The notes under the pieces are model-generated. The model was given only the letters and a program-made list of their open reading frames with translations, ran no database searches and was not told where the DNA came from. A stretch of DNA of 64,000 nt from Rhodohalobacter barkolensis (GTDB lineage: Bacteria; Bacteroidota; Rhodothermia; Balneolales; Balneolaceae): NCBI RefSeq assembly GCF_002834295.1, contig NZ_PISP01000005.1, positions 49,114-113,113 of the forward strand. The letters run 5' to 3'. Every line of letters begins with the position of its first letter. The first letter of the stretch is position 1. Both the position numbers and the translations under genes were made by a program. Below are positions 27,564 to 37,436 of the stretch, in pieces.

Positions 27564-28019
27564 ATGAACATTGAATATACCATCATAAAAAACGATAAAG
27601 ACAGTGAACCCCGGTTTTCGAGGGATCAGATTGCAGACTTTCTTTATGATCATCTGGATCAGTATGGAGATGAAAGAGAGGCTATTCTGAAATGTATCGC
27701 CTATGCTTACGGAGACAAACAAGGTCAGGGCGGTTTTATCCTTGTTGCCCACGATAAAGATGAGATTTTGGGTGTCGTTATCATCAATAATACCAACATG
27801 GGCGGTTATATACCCGAGCATATTTTGGTGTATATTGCAGTTCATGAAAAAACCAGGGGACAGGGTGTTGGAAAATCCTTAATGAAGCGAATAATCGAAG
27901 AGACTGAGGGCGATATTGCTCTTCATGTTGAGCCCGAGAATCCTGCAAAATTTCTCTATGAGAAGTTTGGATTCACCAATAAATATCTTGAGATGAGACT
28001 AAAAAAGAGTGATCAATAG
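27564..28019 (+). CDS. GNAT-family N-acetyltransferase
   Basis: 151 residues from ATG 27564 (MNIEYTIIKNDKDSEP). The upstream in-frame ATG at 27504 would add a leader encoded by a palindromic stretch and is less likely. The acetyl-CoA motif A is HEKTRGQGVGKSLMKRIIEE (about 97-116), followed by ALHVEPENPAKFLYEKFGF. The substrate is unknown. It lies 73 bp after the symporter and 59 bp before an amino acid racemase-like gene. Confidence 0.85.
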   Translation: MNIEYTIIKNDKDSEPRFSRDQIADFLYDHLDQYGDEREAILKCIAYAYGDKQGQGGFILVAHDKDEILGVVIINNTNMGGYIPEHILVYIAVHEKTRGQGVGKSLMKRIIEETEGDIALHVEPENPAKFLYEKFGFTNKYLEMRLKKSDQ

Positions 28020-28078
28020 TTAAGTAAGATTTGTTGTAAAAGACGTACTGTTGACATTGAATTTTTGTGAACTGATTT

Positions 28079-29152
28079 ATGGCATACGTAAAATTATATC
28101 GAAGTGAGCTGAAGCACAATTTTGAGTTTCTAGACTCACTATTCAAAAAAAATGGCGTCAAGTGGGGCATAACAACCAAACTTCTCTGCGGGAATCGGGC
28201 TTTTCTGGAAGAGGTGATTAACCTGGGAATTGGGGAGGTGCACGACTCCAGAATCAGCAACCTTCGTAGGATTAAGGAGATCAATTCCAATACGATGACC
28301 ATCTACATCAAACCGCCACCCAAGGATATCATTCCAGATGTGGTGAAGTATGCAGATGTGAGTCTGAACACTGAACTCTCAACTCTTTATGAGCTTTCTG
28401 AAGAAGCAGAAAGGCAGAATAAAACTCATAAAGTAATCATCATGATCGAGATGGGAGACCTTCGTGAAGGGGTGATGCGGGAGGATCTCATTAATTTTTA
28501 TGAAAAAGTGTTTAAGCTCCCCGGAATTTCAGTGATCGGTCTGGGTACAAATCTGAACTGCATGCACGGTGTAATGCCTGATGGTGATAAATTGATTCAG
28601 CTGGCACTTTACAAACAGATTATTGAATTACGGTTTAAAAAGGATATTCCACTGGTATCGGGCGGAACAACGGTTACCATTCCTCTTTTGATGAGAGATC
28701 AGCTGCCTGATGGCATTAACCACTTCAGGATTGGAGAGGCACTCTTTTTTGGAAAAGATCTATTCACTGACGGAGTTATCGAGGGTATGAGCGATCAGGT
28801 GATGGAGCTCTACACTCAGGTGATTGAAATTTCAGAGAAACCCGTAGTCCCATCCGGCGAGCTGGGAGTGAATCCTCAGGGGAAAAAGATTGAAGTATCT
28901 CAGGATGATTTTGGAAAAACTTCATACAGAGCCATTATTGATATCGGTGTACTTGATATACAACCCGACTATCTGATTCCGGTGAATGAAAATATAAGAA
29001 TACTGGATGCCAGCTCAGACATGCTTATTCTGGATGTGGGAACCAATCCGGAAGGGTACAAGGTGGGAGATGAAATTCGGTTTAAGCTCAAATATATGGG
29101 GGCTCTCGGTCTGATGAGCTCAGACTATATCGAAAAAAGAGTTGCGGATTGA
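28079..29152 (+). CDS. Alanine-racemase-fold PLP enzyme, ornithine racemase-like
   Basis: 357 residues with the YggS/AlaR N-terminal barrel. The PLP lysine is Lys34 in ITTKLLCGN. Other landmarks are the VHDSRISNLRRIK strand, MIEMGDLREGV, LGTNLNCMHGVMP, VSGGTTVTIPLL and FRIGEALFFGKD. Overall order and the C-terminal domain resemble ornithine racemase (Orr) of clostridia as I remember it. It probably interconverts L and D forms of a basic amino acid (inference). The window also carries rocD and lat, which act on ornithine and lysine. Start ATG at 28079. Confidence 0.8.
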   Translation: MAYVKLYRSELKHNFEFLDSLFKKNGVKWGITTKLLCGNRAFLEEVINLGIGEVHDSRISNLRRIKEINSNTMTIYIKPPPKDIIPDVVKYADVSLNTELSTLYELSEEAERQNKTHKVIIMIEMGDLREGVMREDLINFYEKVFKLPGISVIGLGTNLNCMHGVMPDGDKLIQLALYKQIIELRFKKDIPLVSGGTTVTIPLLMRDQLPDGINHFRIGEALFFGKDLFTDGVIEGMSDQVMELYTQVIEISEKPVVPSGELGVNPQGKKIEVSQDDFGKTSYRAIIDIGVLDIQPDYLIPVNENIRILDASSDMLILDVGTNPEGYKVGDEIRFKLKYMGALGLMSSDYIEKRVAD

Positions 29153-29352
29153 GATTTATGTTTTTTTGTGTATTTCAGCGAGAAATGAAGTAAAATGGAT
29201 TTTTTAAAATGCGGAGAAACTCCAAAATCCCTGTCTGATATTTTATTTTGTGTAATAGCTTTATTTTAAAATTCGTTGTTTATTTAAGACAATGTCTAAA
29301 ATAGACGTGAATTTCTATCTAATCATCATTTTAAAGTGTTAAAAATAGAATT

Positions 29353-29541
29353 ATGGATCTACCTCAATTAAAAAAGGAGATGGCGAACTTACTTGATGGT
29401 TTACCGGATGATGCAGATTGGAATGATGTGATGTACAGCATTTATGTTCGCCAATCTATAGAAGATGGCTTAGAGGATTCAATGAAGGGTAATGTTGTTG
29501 ATCACTCTGTTATTAAAGAAAAATTTCTTGAAAAAAAATGA
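29353..29541 (+). CDS. Antitoxin of a ParE/RelE-type toxin-antitoxin pair
   Basis: 62-residue acidic protein (MDLPQLKKEMANLL... to KEKFLEKK) directly upstream of a ParE-like toxin. Its stop overlaps the toxin start by four bases (ATGA), the usual antitoxin-first order. The charged, helical layout fits an antitoxin, but no ribbon-helix-helix motif is clear. Assignment rests mainly on context. The 200 bp upstream carry no gene and likely hold the promoter. Confidence 0.75.
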   Translation: MDLPQLKKEMANLLDGLPDDADWNDVMYSIYVRQSIEDGLEDSMKGNVVDHSVIKEKFLEKK

Positions 29542-29843
29542 GGGTTTTCTGGACTGAAAAATCAGAAGATCAACTTGATAAAATTTATGCTTACATAGCG
29601 TTGGATTCTCCATTTTATGCTAGGCAGACACTAAGGAAGATTATATCACAGGCAGAAAAAGCTGCTGTATCACCACTGTCGGGAAGAATTGTACCTGAAA
29701 TGAATCAGGAAGAAATACGTGAGGTTTTTCATCATCCTTATAGAATTATCTACTATTTAAACTTTTCGAAAGAAAGAATTGAAGTTTTAAGCGTGCTTCA
29801 TCAAGCCCGAGATTTTAATAGAAACTCACCATTAGAAGATTAG
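29538..29843 (+). CDS. ParE/RelE-family toxin
   Basis: 101 residues: WTEKSEDQLDKIYAYIALDSPFYARQTLRKI at the start, then SGRIVPEMNQEEIREVF, then YRIIYYLNFSKERIEVLSVLHQARD. This is the RelE/ParE superfamily fold signature, closest to ParE, whose members poison gyrase, rather than RelE ribonucleases. The distinction is by resemblance only. Coupled to the antitoxin by an ATGA overlap. Confidence 0.88.
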   Translation: MRVFWTEKSEDQLDKIYAYIALDSPFYARQTLRKIISQAEKAAVSPLSGRIVPEMNQEEIREVFHHPYRIIYYLNFSKERIEVLSVLHQARDFNRNSPLED

Positions 29844-29855
29844 TCTTAGTATTTG

Positions 29856-30446
29856 ATGACTAAAACAAAAATTAAACCGGTGATGAACCTGCCGGATGAA
29901 TATGAAGTATTTGATTTTTCAAACGGATATGATCCCGAGGTAATGACCCGGTTTGTACAAAGTGGCGGTTGGGGAGTTGGCGGTTACAGCGAGAAGCGAC
30001 AGAACATGTACCTGGCACCTCAATACGAAAATCGCCGAAATATTCATATGGGCATTGATGTTTGGGCAGCGGCCGGAGAACCGGTTTTTGCTCCGATTTC
30101 CGGTGAGGTTGCCTACCTTGCAAATCATGAACAGCAGGGGAATTATGGAGGAACGCTGGTTCTAAAGCATACCCTGAAGGGGAAAATATATTTTGCACTG
30201 TACGGCCATCTGTCGCCTGAAAGCATCTCACATCTAAAACCGGGACTAAAGGTAGAAGCCGGAGAAAAAGTTGGCGAACTTGGAGCCGAAGAGGAGAATG
30301 GAAACTGGCCTCCGCATCTGCATTATCAGATCAGTATTGAAGATCCCGGTGAGGCGGATATGCCGGGAGTCGTTTCGGATGAAGAACTCGAAGAGGCATT
30401 GAAACACTATCCCGATCCGCGAATTCTATTGGGTGAAATTTACTAA
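29856..30446 (+). CDS. M23-family metallopeptidase
   Basis: 196 residues. ATG 29856 is chosen over the overlapping TTG at 29853. Zn-binding residues are present: His64 and Asp68 in HMGIDVWAAAGEPV, and His154/His156 in PPHLHYQI, with His118 in LYGHLS. These match the lysostaphin/M23 domain that cuts peptidoglycan cross-links. There is no signal peptide or membrane helix, which is odd for a wall hydrolase, so export or a different substrate is open. A P7 palindrome with T-run follows as terminator. Confidence 0.87.
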   Translation: MTKTKIKPVMNLPDEYEVFDFSNGYDPEVMTRFVQSGGWGVGGYSEKRQNMYLAPQYENRRNIHMGIDVWAAAGEPVFAPISGEVAYLANHEQQGNYGGTLVLKHTLKGKIYFALYGHLSPESISHLKPGLKVEAGEKVGELGAEEENGNWPPHLHYQISIEDPGEADMPGVVSDEELEEALKHYPDPRILLGEIY

Positions 30447-30452
30447 CCCTTC

Positions 30453-30490
30453 AGACCTGACAGGTTTTGAAAACCTGTCAGGTCTTTTTA
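30453..30490 (+). terminator. P7 palindrome acting as terminator
   Basis: AGACCTGACAGGTTTT, a one-base centre (G), and the complementary arm, then TTTTT. It starts seven bases after the M23 stop and can stop transcription there. This palindrome recurs at least five more times in the window. Confidence 0.75.
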
Positions 30491-30503
30491 AAATCCACCA
30501 AAC

Positions 30504-31223
30504 TCAATCCGACAGGTAGTATACAATCGTAGAAACAACCCGTACTTTTTTAATGTGTGGATTATTGTTGTCTCTGTCCATGATACTGAACTGCCCTTGA
30601 GAGGCCGTTTTAATCTTACCTAACCGGCTGTTGGAATCCTCGGCAAACTTTTCGGCGACCTGACGTGCTTCGTTCGTCGCTTGTTCGATCATTCGAGGCT
30701 TTATTTCATTCAATCGGTTAAAGATATATTCAGGGCGGATTTCATACTCATTCCCGCTGAGTGTAACACCCTGTTTTCCCAGATCAACCAATCCACTCAT
30801 GATCTCTCGAACTTGTTCTACATTTTCTGAGTAGATTGTGGCCGTTTGAGATGCAATATACCGATATTGAAAATTTTCGTTGCCACCGTAAAGCTGTGCG
30901 GATCGATCAGTCAATAGCGGTGTTGAGAATGAGATTTCATCTTCTTCAATTCCGCTATCCGTCAAAAAGCTACGCACTTTATCAGCACTGTTTTCCAATG
31001 CCTGATAAGTTCCATCCAAACTGTTCCCTGCTTCTGTAAATTGAATGGGCCAGATTACAATATCTGCCAGGTGCTCCTCTTCGGCCAGACCTTTTACTGT
31101 TACGGTTCGCTCAAAACTTTTGAATTCAACAGCAGCATCTTTTAACAGATAACCCAGAGTTGCCAGACCAAGCAAGATGGAAATCCCTAAAACAATGAAA
31201 CCTAAATCTTTACTATTATTCAT
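30504..31223 (-). CDS. SIMPL-domain (DUF541) protein
   Basis: 239 residues with an N-terminal membrane anchor (about 8-26) and a SIMPL domain: VTVKGLAEEEHLADIVIWPI, ISFSTPLLTDRSA, RYIASQTATIYS, and a C-terminal KKVRVVSTIVYYL. The family is periplasmic or membrane-bound and of poorly known function. Start ATG at 31223. The gene converges with the M23 gene. Confidence 0.85.
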   Translation of the reverse strand: MNNSKDLGFIVLGISILLGLATLGYLLKDAAVEFKSFERTVTVKGLAEEEHLADIVIWPIQFTEAGNSLDGTYQALENSADKVRSFLTDSGIEEDEISFSTPLLTDRSAQLYGGNENFQYRYIASQTATIYSENVEQVREIMSGLVDLGKQGVTLSGNEYEIRPEYIFNRLNEIKPRMIEQATNEARQVAEKFAEDSNSRLGKIKTASQGQFSIMDRDNNNPHIKKVRVVSTIVYYLSD

Positions 31224-31370
31224 TTGATTATTTCGATTTAAAATATTTTTGAGAGTTGCCTTTCAGAGGCTTTATAAAACCGTCAAAAGGAGCCATTCAT
31301 AATCTATGAATCACAGATCCTTCACTTTGTTCAGGATGATGATATCGACTTAATAAAATGCGTTTAAAAT

Positions 31371-34300
31371 TTAATCAATAAACGCACTTGCTGAACCTTT
31401 AATGTCTGTTTTTTTGAAACAGAGTTCGAAAACAGTACCGGTTCCATTCGAATAATATCTGTTTTCTCCCTCCAGTTGTTCCGTTAACAATTCGATCAGC
31501 TCGAGTCCCAGGGAGCTGTTTTTCATGGTTTCAAAATCATCGGGTAATCCCACACCGTTGTCAATCACTTGAATCGAAACGATTTCCTCTTCTTCATGCG
31601 ATTTAAGTTGAATGATTCCCTTCTTCCTTCCTTCAAAACCGTGTTTTAAAATATTTGTAATTACTTCATTCATTAACAACGAGCAGGGTACACTTTGATT
31701 GATATTTAACTCAATCGGTTCAATGTCTATCTTCAGCTCAATATCCATATCGGTTTGCAGTGTATCGATAATATTCCGTGTTAAATTCTTCAGGCTATCA
31801 GAGAATTGAAGGCGGGTAAAGTCATTCGCCTGATAAAGCTGTTCGTGAATACCGGCCATTGATTTTATCCGGAGCACGCTTTCGAGCAGCTGACGGTTCA
31901 ATTCTTCACTATCACTGTTCATGGCCTGCATCTGCATCAGGCTGGAAACAATGGCCAGGTTGTTTTTTACCCGGTGGTGGATTTCTGCGAGAAGTGTTTC
32001 TTTCTCTTTTAGAGAGTCTTTTAGAATTTTTTCCCGTCTTTTCTCATCAGTTATGTCCCGCCCAATTGTTACCCAATGGGTACAGTTGTTCTGATTATCA
32101 AACACGGGTACGCTTGAAAGACTGATCCAGAATTTTTCTCCTGACTTTTTGTAGTTCAAGAGCTCCATTCTTGAGATCTCCTTATTGTTCATCTGCTCCC
32201 CTAATAGCGCCAGTTTTTCGCGATCTGTTTCGGGACCATTCAGTATTTCAAGTGTATGACTTTCAACATCCTTTTTGGTGTAACCGGTCAGCTTGGTAAA
32301 AGCTTTATTGACAAAGATAATTTCCCGGCCGGGCCCATCGCTCGGTTCTCCTTCCGATATCACAACGGAATCATTACTGTTTGTAATGACGGACTCCAGT
32401 AGTTTTAGTCGCTCCTGCTCTTCTACTTCCTGGGTAATATCCTGCATTGCTCCGATTATTCGAATCGGTTCGCCCGACTCATCCTTCATAACAAAAGCTC
32501 TGTCGAATATGTATTTATAGCTGCCATCCCGGGATCTAAACCTGTAGTCAAGCTGAAATCTTTCGGTTCGGTCTGTAATCGCTTTTCGGAACATTTGGTT
32601 AACGTAAGCACGGTCGTCAGGGTGGATATGATTTCTCCACCAATCGGATATATTTTCAACCTCATCCACGCTAAACCCAAACATGTTGTGGATGTTATTG
32701 TTGTACTGCATCGTACCGGTAGACAAATCCATATCCCAGATGGTGTCGCTGGTGGCTTTGGATACAATATCATACCGTTCAAGGCTTTCCCGGAGAGTAA
32801 TTTCTTTCTCAATTTTATCAGTAACATCTCTCTCAATAGCAATAAAGTGAGTGCAGTTTCCGGATTCATCCAGAATCGGATCGATGTTGACTTCCAGCCA
32901 GTAGGGATTACCGGACTTGGTATAGTTTAGTATGATGGAGCTTACTGATTCGTGTTTGTCAATGGCTTTTCGGAATGTGGCAATCGTTTCTTCACTTGAA
33001 TCAGGTCCTTGTAGAAAATCTCCGGGAATTTTTCCCTCAACTTCACTCAGTGTGTACTCAGTCAGCTCTTCGAAAGCACGGTTCACCCAAGTAATTTTCT
33101 CCTCTGCATCTGTAATAATCACAACATCGGTTGTTTTGGAAGCAACAAGGGATAGGTCTTTCAGTTTCTCTTCGCGTTCTTTTTGGCGTGTCACATCCCT
33201 TGAATTTACCACATAGCCGTTGATGGCCGGGTTATCTAAAGAATTTGTGATAACGGTTTCGATCCAGCGCCATCTGCCAAATCCGTCGCGAAATCGGAAC
33301 GGATCGATTTCGAACCGTTGCTGATTCTTTATGGTACCAATAATCTCTGCGATTCGTGGAAGGTCGTCCGGATGGATAAATTCTGAAACGTGTTTTTCAA
33401 TAAAATGATCTGCCGGAATACCTAAAATGGCTTCTGAGTTTTGAGCAACGTAAGTATAGAAAGCGTTTTCGTCCAGAATCCCGATCAAATCTCCACTGTC
33501 CTGAACCAATGACCTGAAGCGTAGTTCGCTTTCATAGATCTCTTGTTCGGCAATAACTTTCTCTGTGATGTCCTGGATACTGCCATATATTCGAATGCAT
33601 TTATCATCTTTAAACTCGGAGTCGCCTATACATCGCACCCATTTAATATTTCCTTTCGCGGTTTTGAGCTGCAGTTCAAGGTCAAAAGAACTTCCATCCT
33701 GCATTGCTTTTTCTATCGCATTATGTATCAGAATCCTACTTTCAGGTTCATAAAATCCCAGTCCGTCCTCAATTGTTGGGGTATGGGAATCATCTACTTC
33801 CAGTATATCTTGTGTTGTTCTTGACCAATACAGTGTTTCAACATCTTTACGAAAATCCAGCTCCCAACTCCCAATTATTGCCAATTCACTTGTTTGGTCA
33901 AGAAGTTTTTCAAGTTTTTTAGTTTCTGTTACATCCCTTCCAAAAGCAAATACCAGATGATCGTCACCAAAAAGATGAGATGAATTCCAGGATATCCAGC
34001 GATATTCACCCGATTTTGTACGCCACCGATTTACCAGGTTTTTGGCAATGTGTTTTCCGGTAAAAGTATCAAATTGCTCATTATTAGTGTTCTCAAGATC
34101 CTTAGGATGGATAAAAGAGGTAAACGGTTTGGATGTCAGTTCTTCTTCGGTGTAGCCTGTAATTTCACAAAAAGCGGGATTTACACGAATAAAACGGTCA
34201 TCGGGAGCTACAACTCCAATAATTTCAGGAGCACTTTGGAACAGAAGAAAGAACTCTTCTTCTTGAATTTTTCGTTGAATCTCTTTTCCAAGTGACTCTG

Positions 34301-37300
34301 AAAGCCCATCGAACCTGTAGATGTTCTGTTCAAATTCAGACGCCGGTTTATTGCTGCCAAAAAGAAGAACTCCTATAAATTGATCATTACTTAAAAGTGG
34401 CAGGCCATAAGCGGAGTGGAGCCCGGCGTTACTTGCCGAATCTGACCGAACAAAATTTGGGTGTTGACCAATATTATCCCAAAGAATCTCTTTATTAGAT
34501 TTCCATATTTTGCCGGGCAGTCCTTCCCCATATTTAAAGCGTTTTACATCACTGCTGAGCTCGTGAAACTTTGAGCCTTTTCCATTCCGGTTATGAGTTG
34601 AACTCAGGACCAGTGATGATTGGTCGGATGTGCTAAGCCAGAATTCTGCGAAATCGTAATTTCCTTCCTGAGCTAACTTACCGAGCAGATCGGGCATGAA
34701 TTCATTCAGTTTTAAGCCGGATTTGAAGAATTGAGAAACTGTTTGTTTAAGTTCCTCTTGAACCTGTTGCCTTTTAGAATCGGTGATGTCGCGAATAGCC
34801 CCAACCATCCGGATGGCTTTTCCGGAATCGTTGCGAATGATATATGCGTTCTCTATCACATATGCATAGGTGCCATTTTTTTTCTTAAAGCGGTATTCGC
34901 AGCTCCAGAACGTTTTATCCGATTGGAGAGCTTCATCCAAACTTTTTTGCGCTACAGGGTGGTCTGACGGGTGGACCATTTTGGTATAATCTCCAAGAGG
35001 GAATAAATCCTCAGTTATGTCATACCCAAAAAGTTTTTGAAACCCCTCTCCCCAATGCAGGTTATCCGATTCAATATCCCAGTCGTAGATAGCATCGCGC
35101 GATGCTTTGGATACATAGTCATATCGTTCCAGACTTCGCTTCAGCTGCTGCTGGTAGTGCTTCCGATCCGTGATATCAGTAAGCGACCCAACGATTGCCA
35201 CGGTTTTGCCATCTTTTAGCAGGGGAGCTTCATTTACTTCAACCCAAATAAGCTGGCCGTCCGATTTTTCGAGTTGCAGCTCATACGGTGGCTGCACTTT
35301 ACCGGTTTGAATCGCTTTATCAGTTCGCTCGCTTCCAATTTGATTGTCGGGATGATCGGTTATAAAATCTAACCACCGGCGTTTTGTCTCCTCCGGTTTG
35401 TAACCCAGGAAGTGTTCGGATTGTGGGCTTACATAGGTAAGAACACCATCCACACCGTGAGTATAGAACATGTTGGTGCTGTGTTCTACAATATTCCGCA
35501 GCTGTTCTTCGGTTGCTTTGAGTTCTTTTTGTGCCTTTTTAAGTTCACGGGCATCCCGCGCTGTGGCATACATTTTCTGATCCGCATCGCTCCATGTGGC
35601 AGACCAGACAATAGGGACAATTTCTCCACTTTTGTGAACATAGCGATTCTCAAAGTAGGTAACGTCGTTACCCTGCATAATACTGGCGGCAACTTCTTGG
35701 GTATGCTCTTTATCATCCTTATAAATCAGGTCCATATACCGGGTGCCGATCAATTCTTCCGGCTTATATCCCCAAACCTGTTCAGAAGCACTGCTCACAA
35801 CTTCCAGGCGTCCATCTTCATCAATAATACAAATCACATCAATTGCCTGATCCAGAATATTCTGTAGCTTCAGTCGGTTGCTTCGATCTGCAAGTTCGGC
35901 TTTTTTTCTGGATGTTATATCTTGTGTAGTTCCGTAGATGGCTACGCATTCATGATTGGAAAAAATGGGTTTTCCTACAGTTCGTATCCACTTTTCATTC
36001 CTTTTAGCGGTAATGATTTTTAACTCTAAATCAAATGTTTTGCCTTCTTCAACGGCATATGCAACAGCCTGTTCAATTTTTTTCTGGCTCTCGCCCTCTT
36101 CATAAAAGTTGATGGCACTTTCCAGGTCCGGTTCATAATCCTTTGGGACATCGTGCAGCTCTTTTACATATTTAGACCAGGATAGAGTGTGCTCGATAAG
36201 ATTTAGCTCCCAGTCACCAATTTTTGCAAGGTTATAGGCATCGATCAGTCGAGCTTCAAGATCTTTTTGGTGGGTTATATCAAGAAGAAATCCACGCATG
36301 ATATCGGGCTCTCCATTTTTTGAGACAACCGTTACAACATCCCGCATCCAGATATAATTACCATCTGCTTTTCGAAAACGGTATTCAAATTCATGGTTAC
36401 GTCCCTCATCTGCTTCAAGACGATAATATTCAATAGCATCATCTCGGTCGGCAGGATGAATATTATTCTGCCAAAATCCTTCATTATTTAGCCACTGTTC
36501 GGGAGTATAACCCAAAATTTCTTCAACCTGTGGGCTAATGTAGTAAAAGTTGAATGTGTTGGCATCCGCTTCCCAAAAAATACCGTCAATGGATTGAACA
36601 AGAGACTGGAACTTCTCGTTAGATTCACGGAGCTTTTTATCGGCTTCAACCTTTTCTGTGATATCCCGGAAATTATCGACAATTCCATTAATCGACGGAT
36701 CGTGGAGCATATTGGTGATCGTACCTGCCATCCAGCGCCATGATCCGTTTTTATGCCGCATTCGGGCCGGTGTAACAGTAATCGGCATAGCGGGATTGGA
36801 AAGGGCAACATCAATCTCATTCATCACTTGAGGAAGATCTTGCGGATGCATTATCTCACCCGGTTTAAAATTCATGGCACTTTCAACACTATATCCAAGA
36901 ACATTTGATATGTTAGGGGAGATATAGGTTGGATTTCCTTCTTTATCCAGTATAAAGAGTACATCACTTCCATTTTCCACCAATGAACGGAAACGCTTCT
37001 CATCTTTTTCGGTTTTCTGTTTATGATTGATTTCTGAAGTGACATCAAGAACCGAGTGTAAAATGCACTCAACATTGCCGTCTAAATCTACGATGGGCGT
37101 GTTCTTTATTTTATAGTAGGCCCACTTTTTCTCACCGGTTTTCCGGTTCTTAAATTCATACTTTTGAACTTCTAAATCGTGTGGTTTTCCACTCTCAATT
37201 ACGGTTTTGAGTGATTTAAGCTGAATTTTTGCGTTTAGGTCATTGGGGTCGTTAAGGTTACCCGGGAAAACATCAAAGAAAGGTTGGCCAATAATTTGCG

Positions 37301-37436
37301 CATCTGGATCGGAGTAGATCTGGAAAAAGTTTTCATTCACATCAAGAATCCCGAATTGAGGTGCATCCGGCTTAATTAGCAGAGCGGGGATAGGCAAGGC
37401 CTCAAAAACAGATTCATAAAAATGGTGTGAATTCAT
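31371..37436 (-). CDS. Giant multi-PAS sensor histidine kinase
   Basis: 2021 residues, no transmembrane helix or signal peptide. Reading in order I count about 13 PAS/PAC units, with a GAF-like domain after the seventh (about FFKSGLKLNEFMPDLLGKL). Then comes a HisKA_2/HWE-type kinase core (EIHHRVKNN, phospho-His near 1820-1821; N-box LLMNEVITNI near 1921; G-box DNGVG near 1959-1963). Units repeat in similar pairs, e.g. LERYDYVSKAS with LERYDIVSKAT, and IGDWELN with IGSWELD. One LOV-like FLQGP segment lacks the Cys. Probably a soluble cytoplasmic multi-signal sensor. No response regulator is nearby. Start ATG at 37436. Confidence 0.92.
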   Translation of the reverse strand: MNSHHFYESVFEALPIPALLIKPDAPQFGILDVNENFFQIYSDPDAQIIGQPFFDVFPGNLNDPNDLNAKIQLKSLKTVIESGKPHDLEVQKYEFKNRKTGEKKWAYYKIKNTPIVDLDGNVECILHSVLDVTSEINHKQKTEKDEKRFRSLVENGSDVLFILDKEGNPTYISPNISNVLGYSVESAMNFKPGEIMHPQDLPQVMNEIDVALSNPAMPITVTPARMRHKNGSWRWMAGTITNMLHDPSINGIVDNFRDITEKVEADKKLRESNEKFQSLVQSIDGIFWEADANTFNFYYISPQVEEILGYTPEQWLNNEGFWQNNIHPADRDDAIEYYRLEADEGRNHEFEYRFRKADGNYIWMRDVVTVVSKNGEPDIMRGFLLDITHQKDLEARLIDAYNLAKIGDWELNLIEHTLSWSKYVKELHDVPKDYEPDLESAINFYEEGESQKKIEQAVAYAVEEGKTFDLELKIITAKRNEKWIRTVGKPIFSNHECVAIYGTTQDITSRKKAELADRSNRLKLQNILDQAIDVICIIDEDGRLEVVSSASEQVWGYKPEELIGTRYMDLIYKDDKEHTQEVAASIMQGNDVTYFENRYVHKSGEIVPIVWSATWSDADQKMYATARDARELKKAQKELKATEEQLRNIVEHSTNMFYTHGVDGVLTYVSPQSEHFLGYKPEETKRRWLDFITDHPDNQIGSERTDKAIQTGKVQPPYELQLEKSDGQLIWVEVNEAPLLKDGKTVAIVGSLTDITDRKHYQQQLKRSLERYDYVSKASRDAIYDWDIESDNLHWGEGFQKLFGYDITEDLFPLGDYTKMVHPSDHPVAQKSLDEALQSDKTFWSCEYRFKKKNGTYAYVIENAYIIRNDSGKAIRMVGAIRDITDSKRQQVQEELKQTVSQFFKSGLKLNEFMPDLLGKLAQEGNYDFAEFWLSTSDQSSLVLSSTHNRNGKGSKFHELSSDVKRFKYGEGLPGKIWKSNKEILWDNIGQHPNFVRSDSASNAGLHSAYGLPLLSNDQFIGVLLFGSNKPASEFEQNIYRFDGLSESLGKEIQRKIQEEEFFLLFQSAPEIIGVVAPDDRFIRVNPAFCEITGYTEEELTSKPFTSFIHPKDLENTNNEQFDTFTGKHIAKNLVNRWRTKSGEYRWISWNSSHLFGDDHLVFAFGRDVTETKKLEKLLDQTSELAIIGSWELDFRKDVETLYWSRTTQDILEVDDSHTPTIEDGLGFYEPESRILIHNAIEKAMQDGSSFDLELQLKTAKGNIKWVRCIGDSEFKDDKCIRIYGSIQDITEKVIAEQEIYESELRFRSLVQDSGDLIGILDENAFYTYVAQNSEAILGIPADHFIEKHVSEFIHPDDLPRIAEIIGTIKNQQRFEIDPFRFRDGFGRWRWIETVITNSLDNPAINGYVVNSRDVTRQKEREEKLKDLSLVASKTTDVVIITDAEEKITWVNRAFEELTEYTLSEVEGKIPGDFLQGPDSSEETIATFRKAIDKHESVSSIILNYTKSGNPYWLEVNIDPILDESGNCTHFIAIERDVTDKIEKEITLRESLERYDIVSKATSDTIWDMDLSTGTMQYNNNIHNMFGFSVDEVENISDWWRNHIHPDDRAYVNQMFRKAITDRTERFQLDYRFRSRDGSYKYIFDRAFVMKDESGEPIRIIGAMQDITQEVEEQERLKLLESVITNSNDSVVISEGEPSDGPGREIIFVNKAFTKLTGYTKKDVESHTLEILNGPETDREKLALLGEQMNNKEISRMELLNYKKSGEKFWISLSSVPVFDNQNNCTHWVTIGRDITDEKRREKILKDSLKEKETLLAEIHHRVKNNLAIVSSLMQMQAMNSDSEELNRQLLESVLRIKSMAGIHEQLYQANDFTRLQFSDSLKNLTRNIIDTLQTDMDIELKIDIEPIELNINQSVPCSLLMNEVITNILKHGFEGRKKGIIQLKSHEEEEIVSIQVIDNGVGLPDDFETMKNSSLGLELIELLTEQLEGENRYYSNGTGTVFELCFKKTDIKGSASAFID

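Noticed and set aside
32900..33180. LOV photoreceptor domain in the kinase
   Set aside because: The FLQGP segment is LOV-like but the adduct-forming cysteine is absent.
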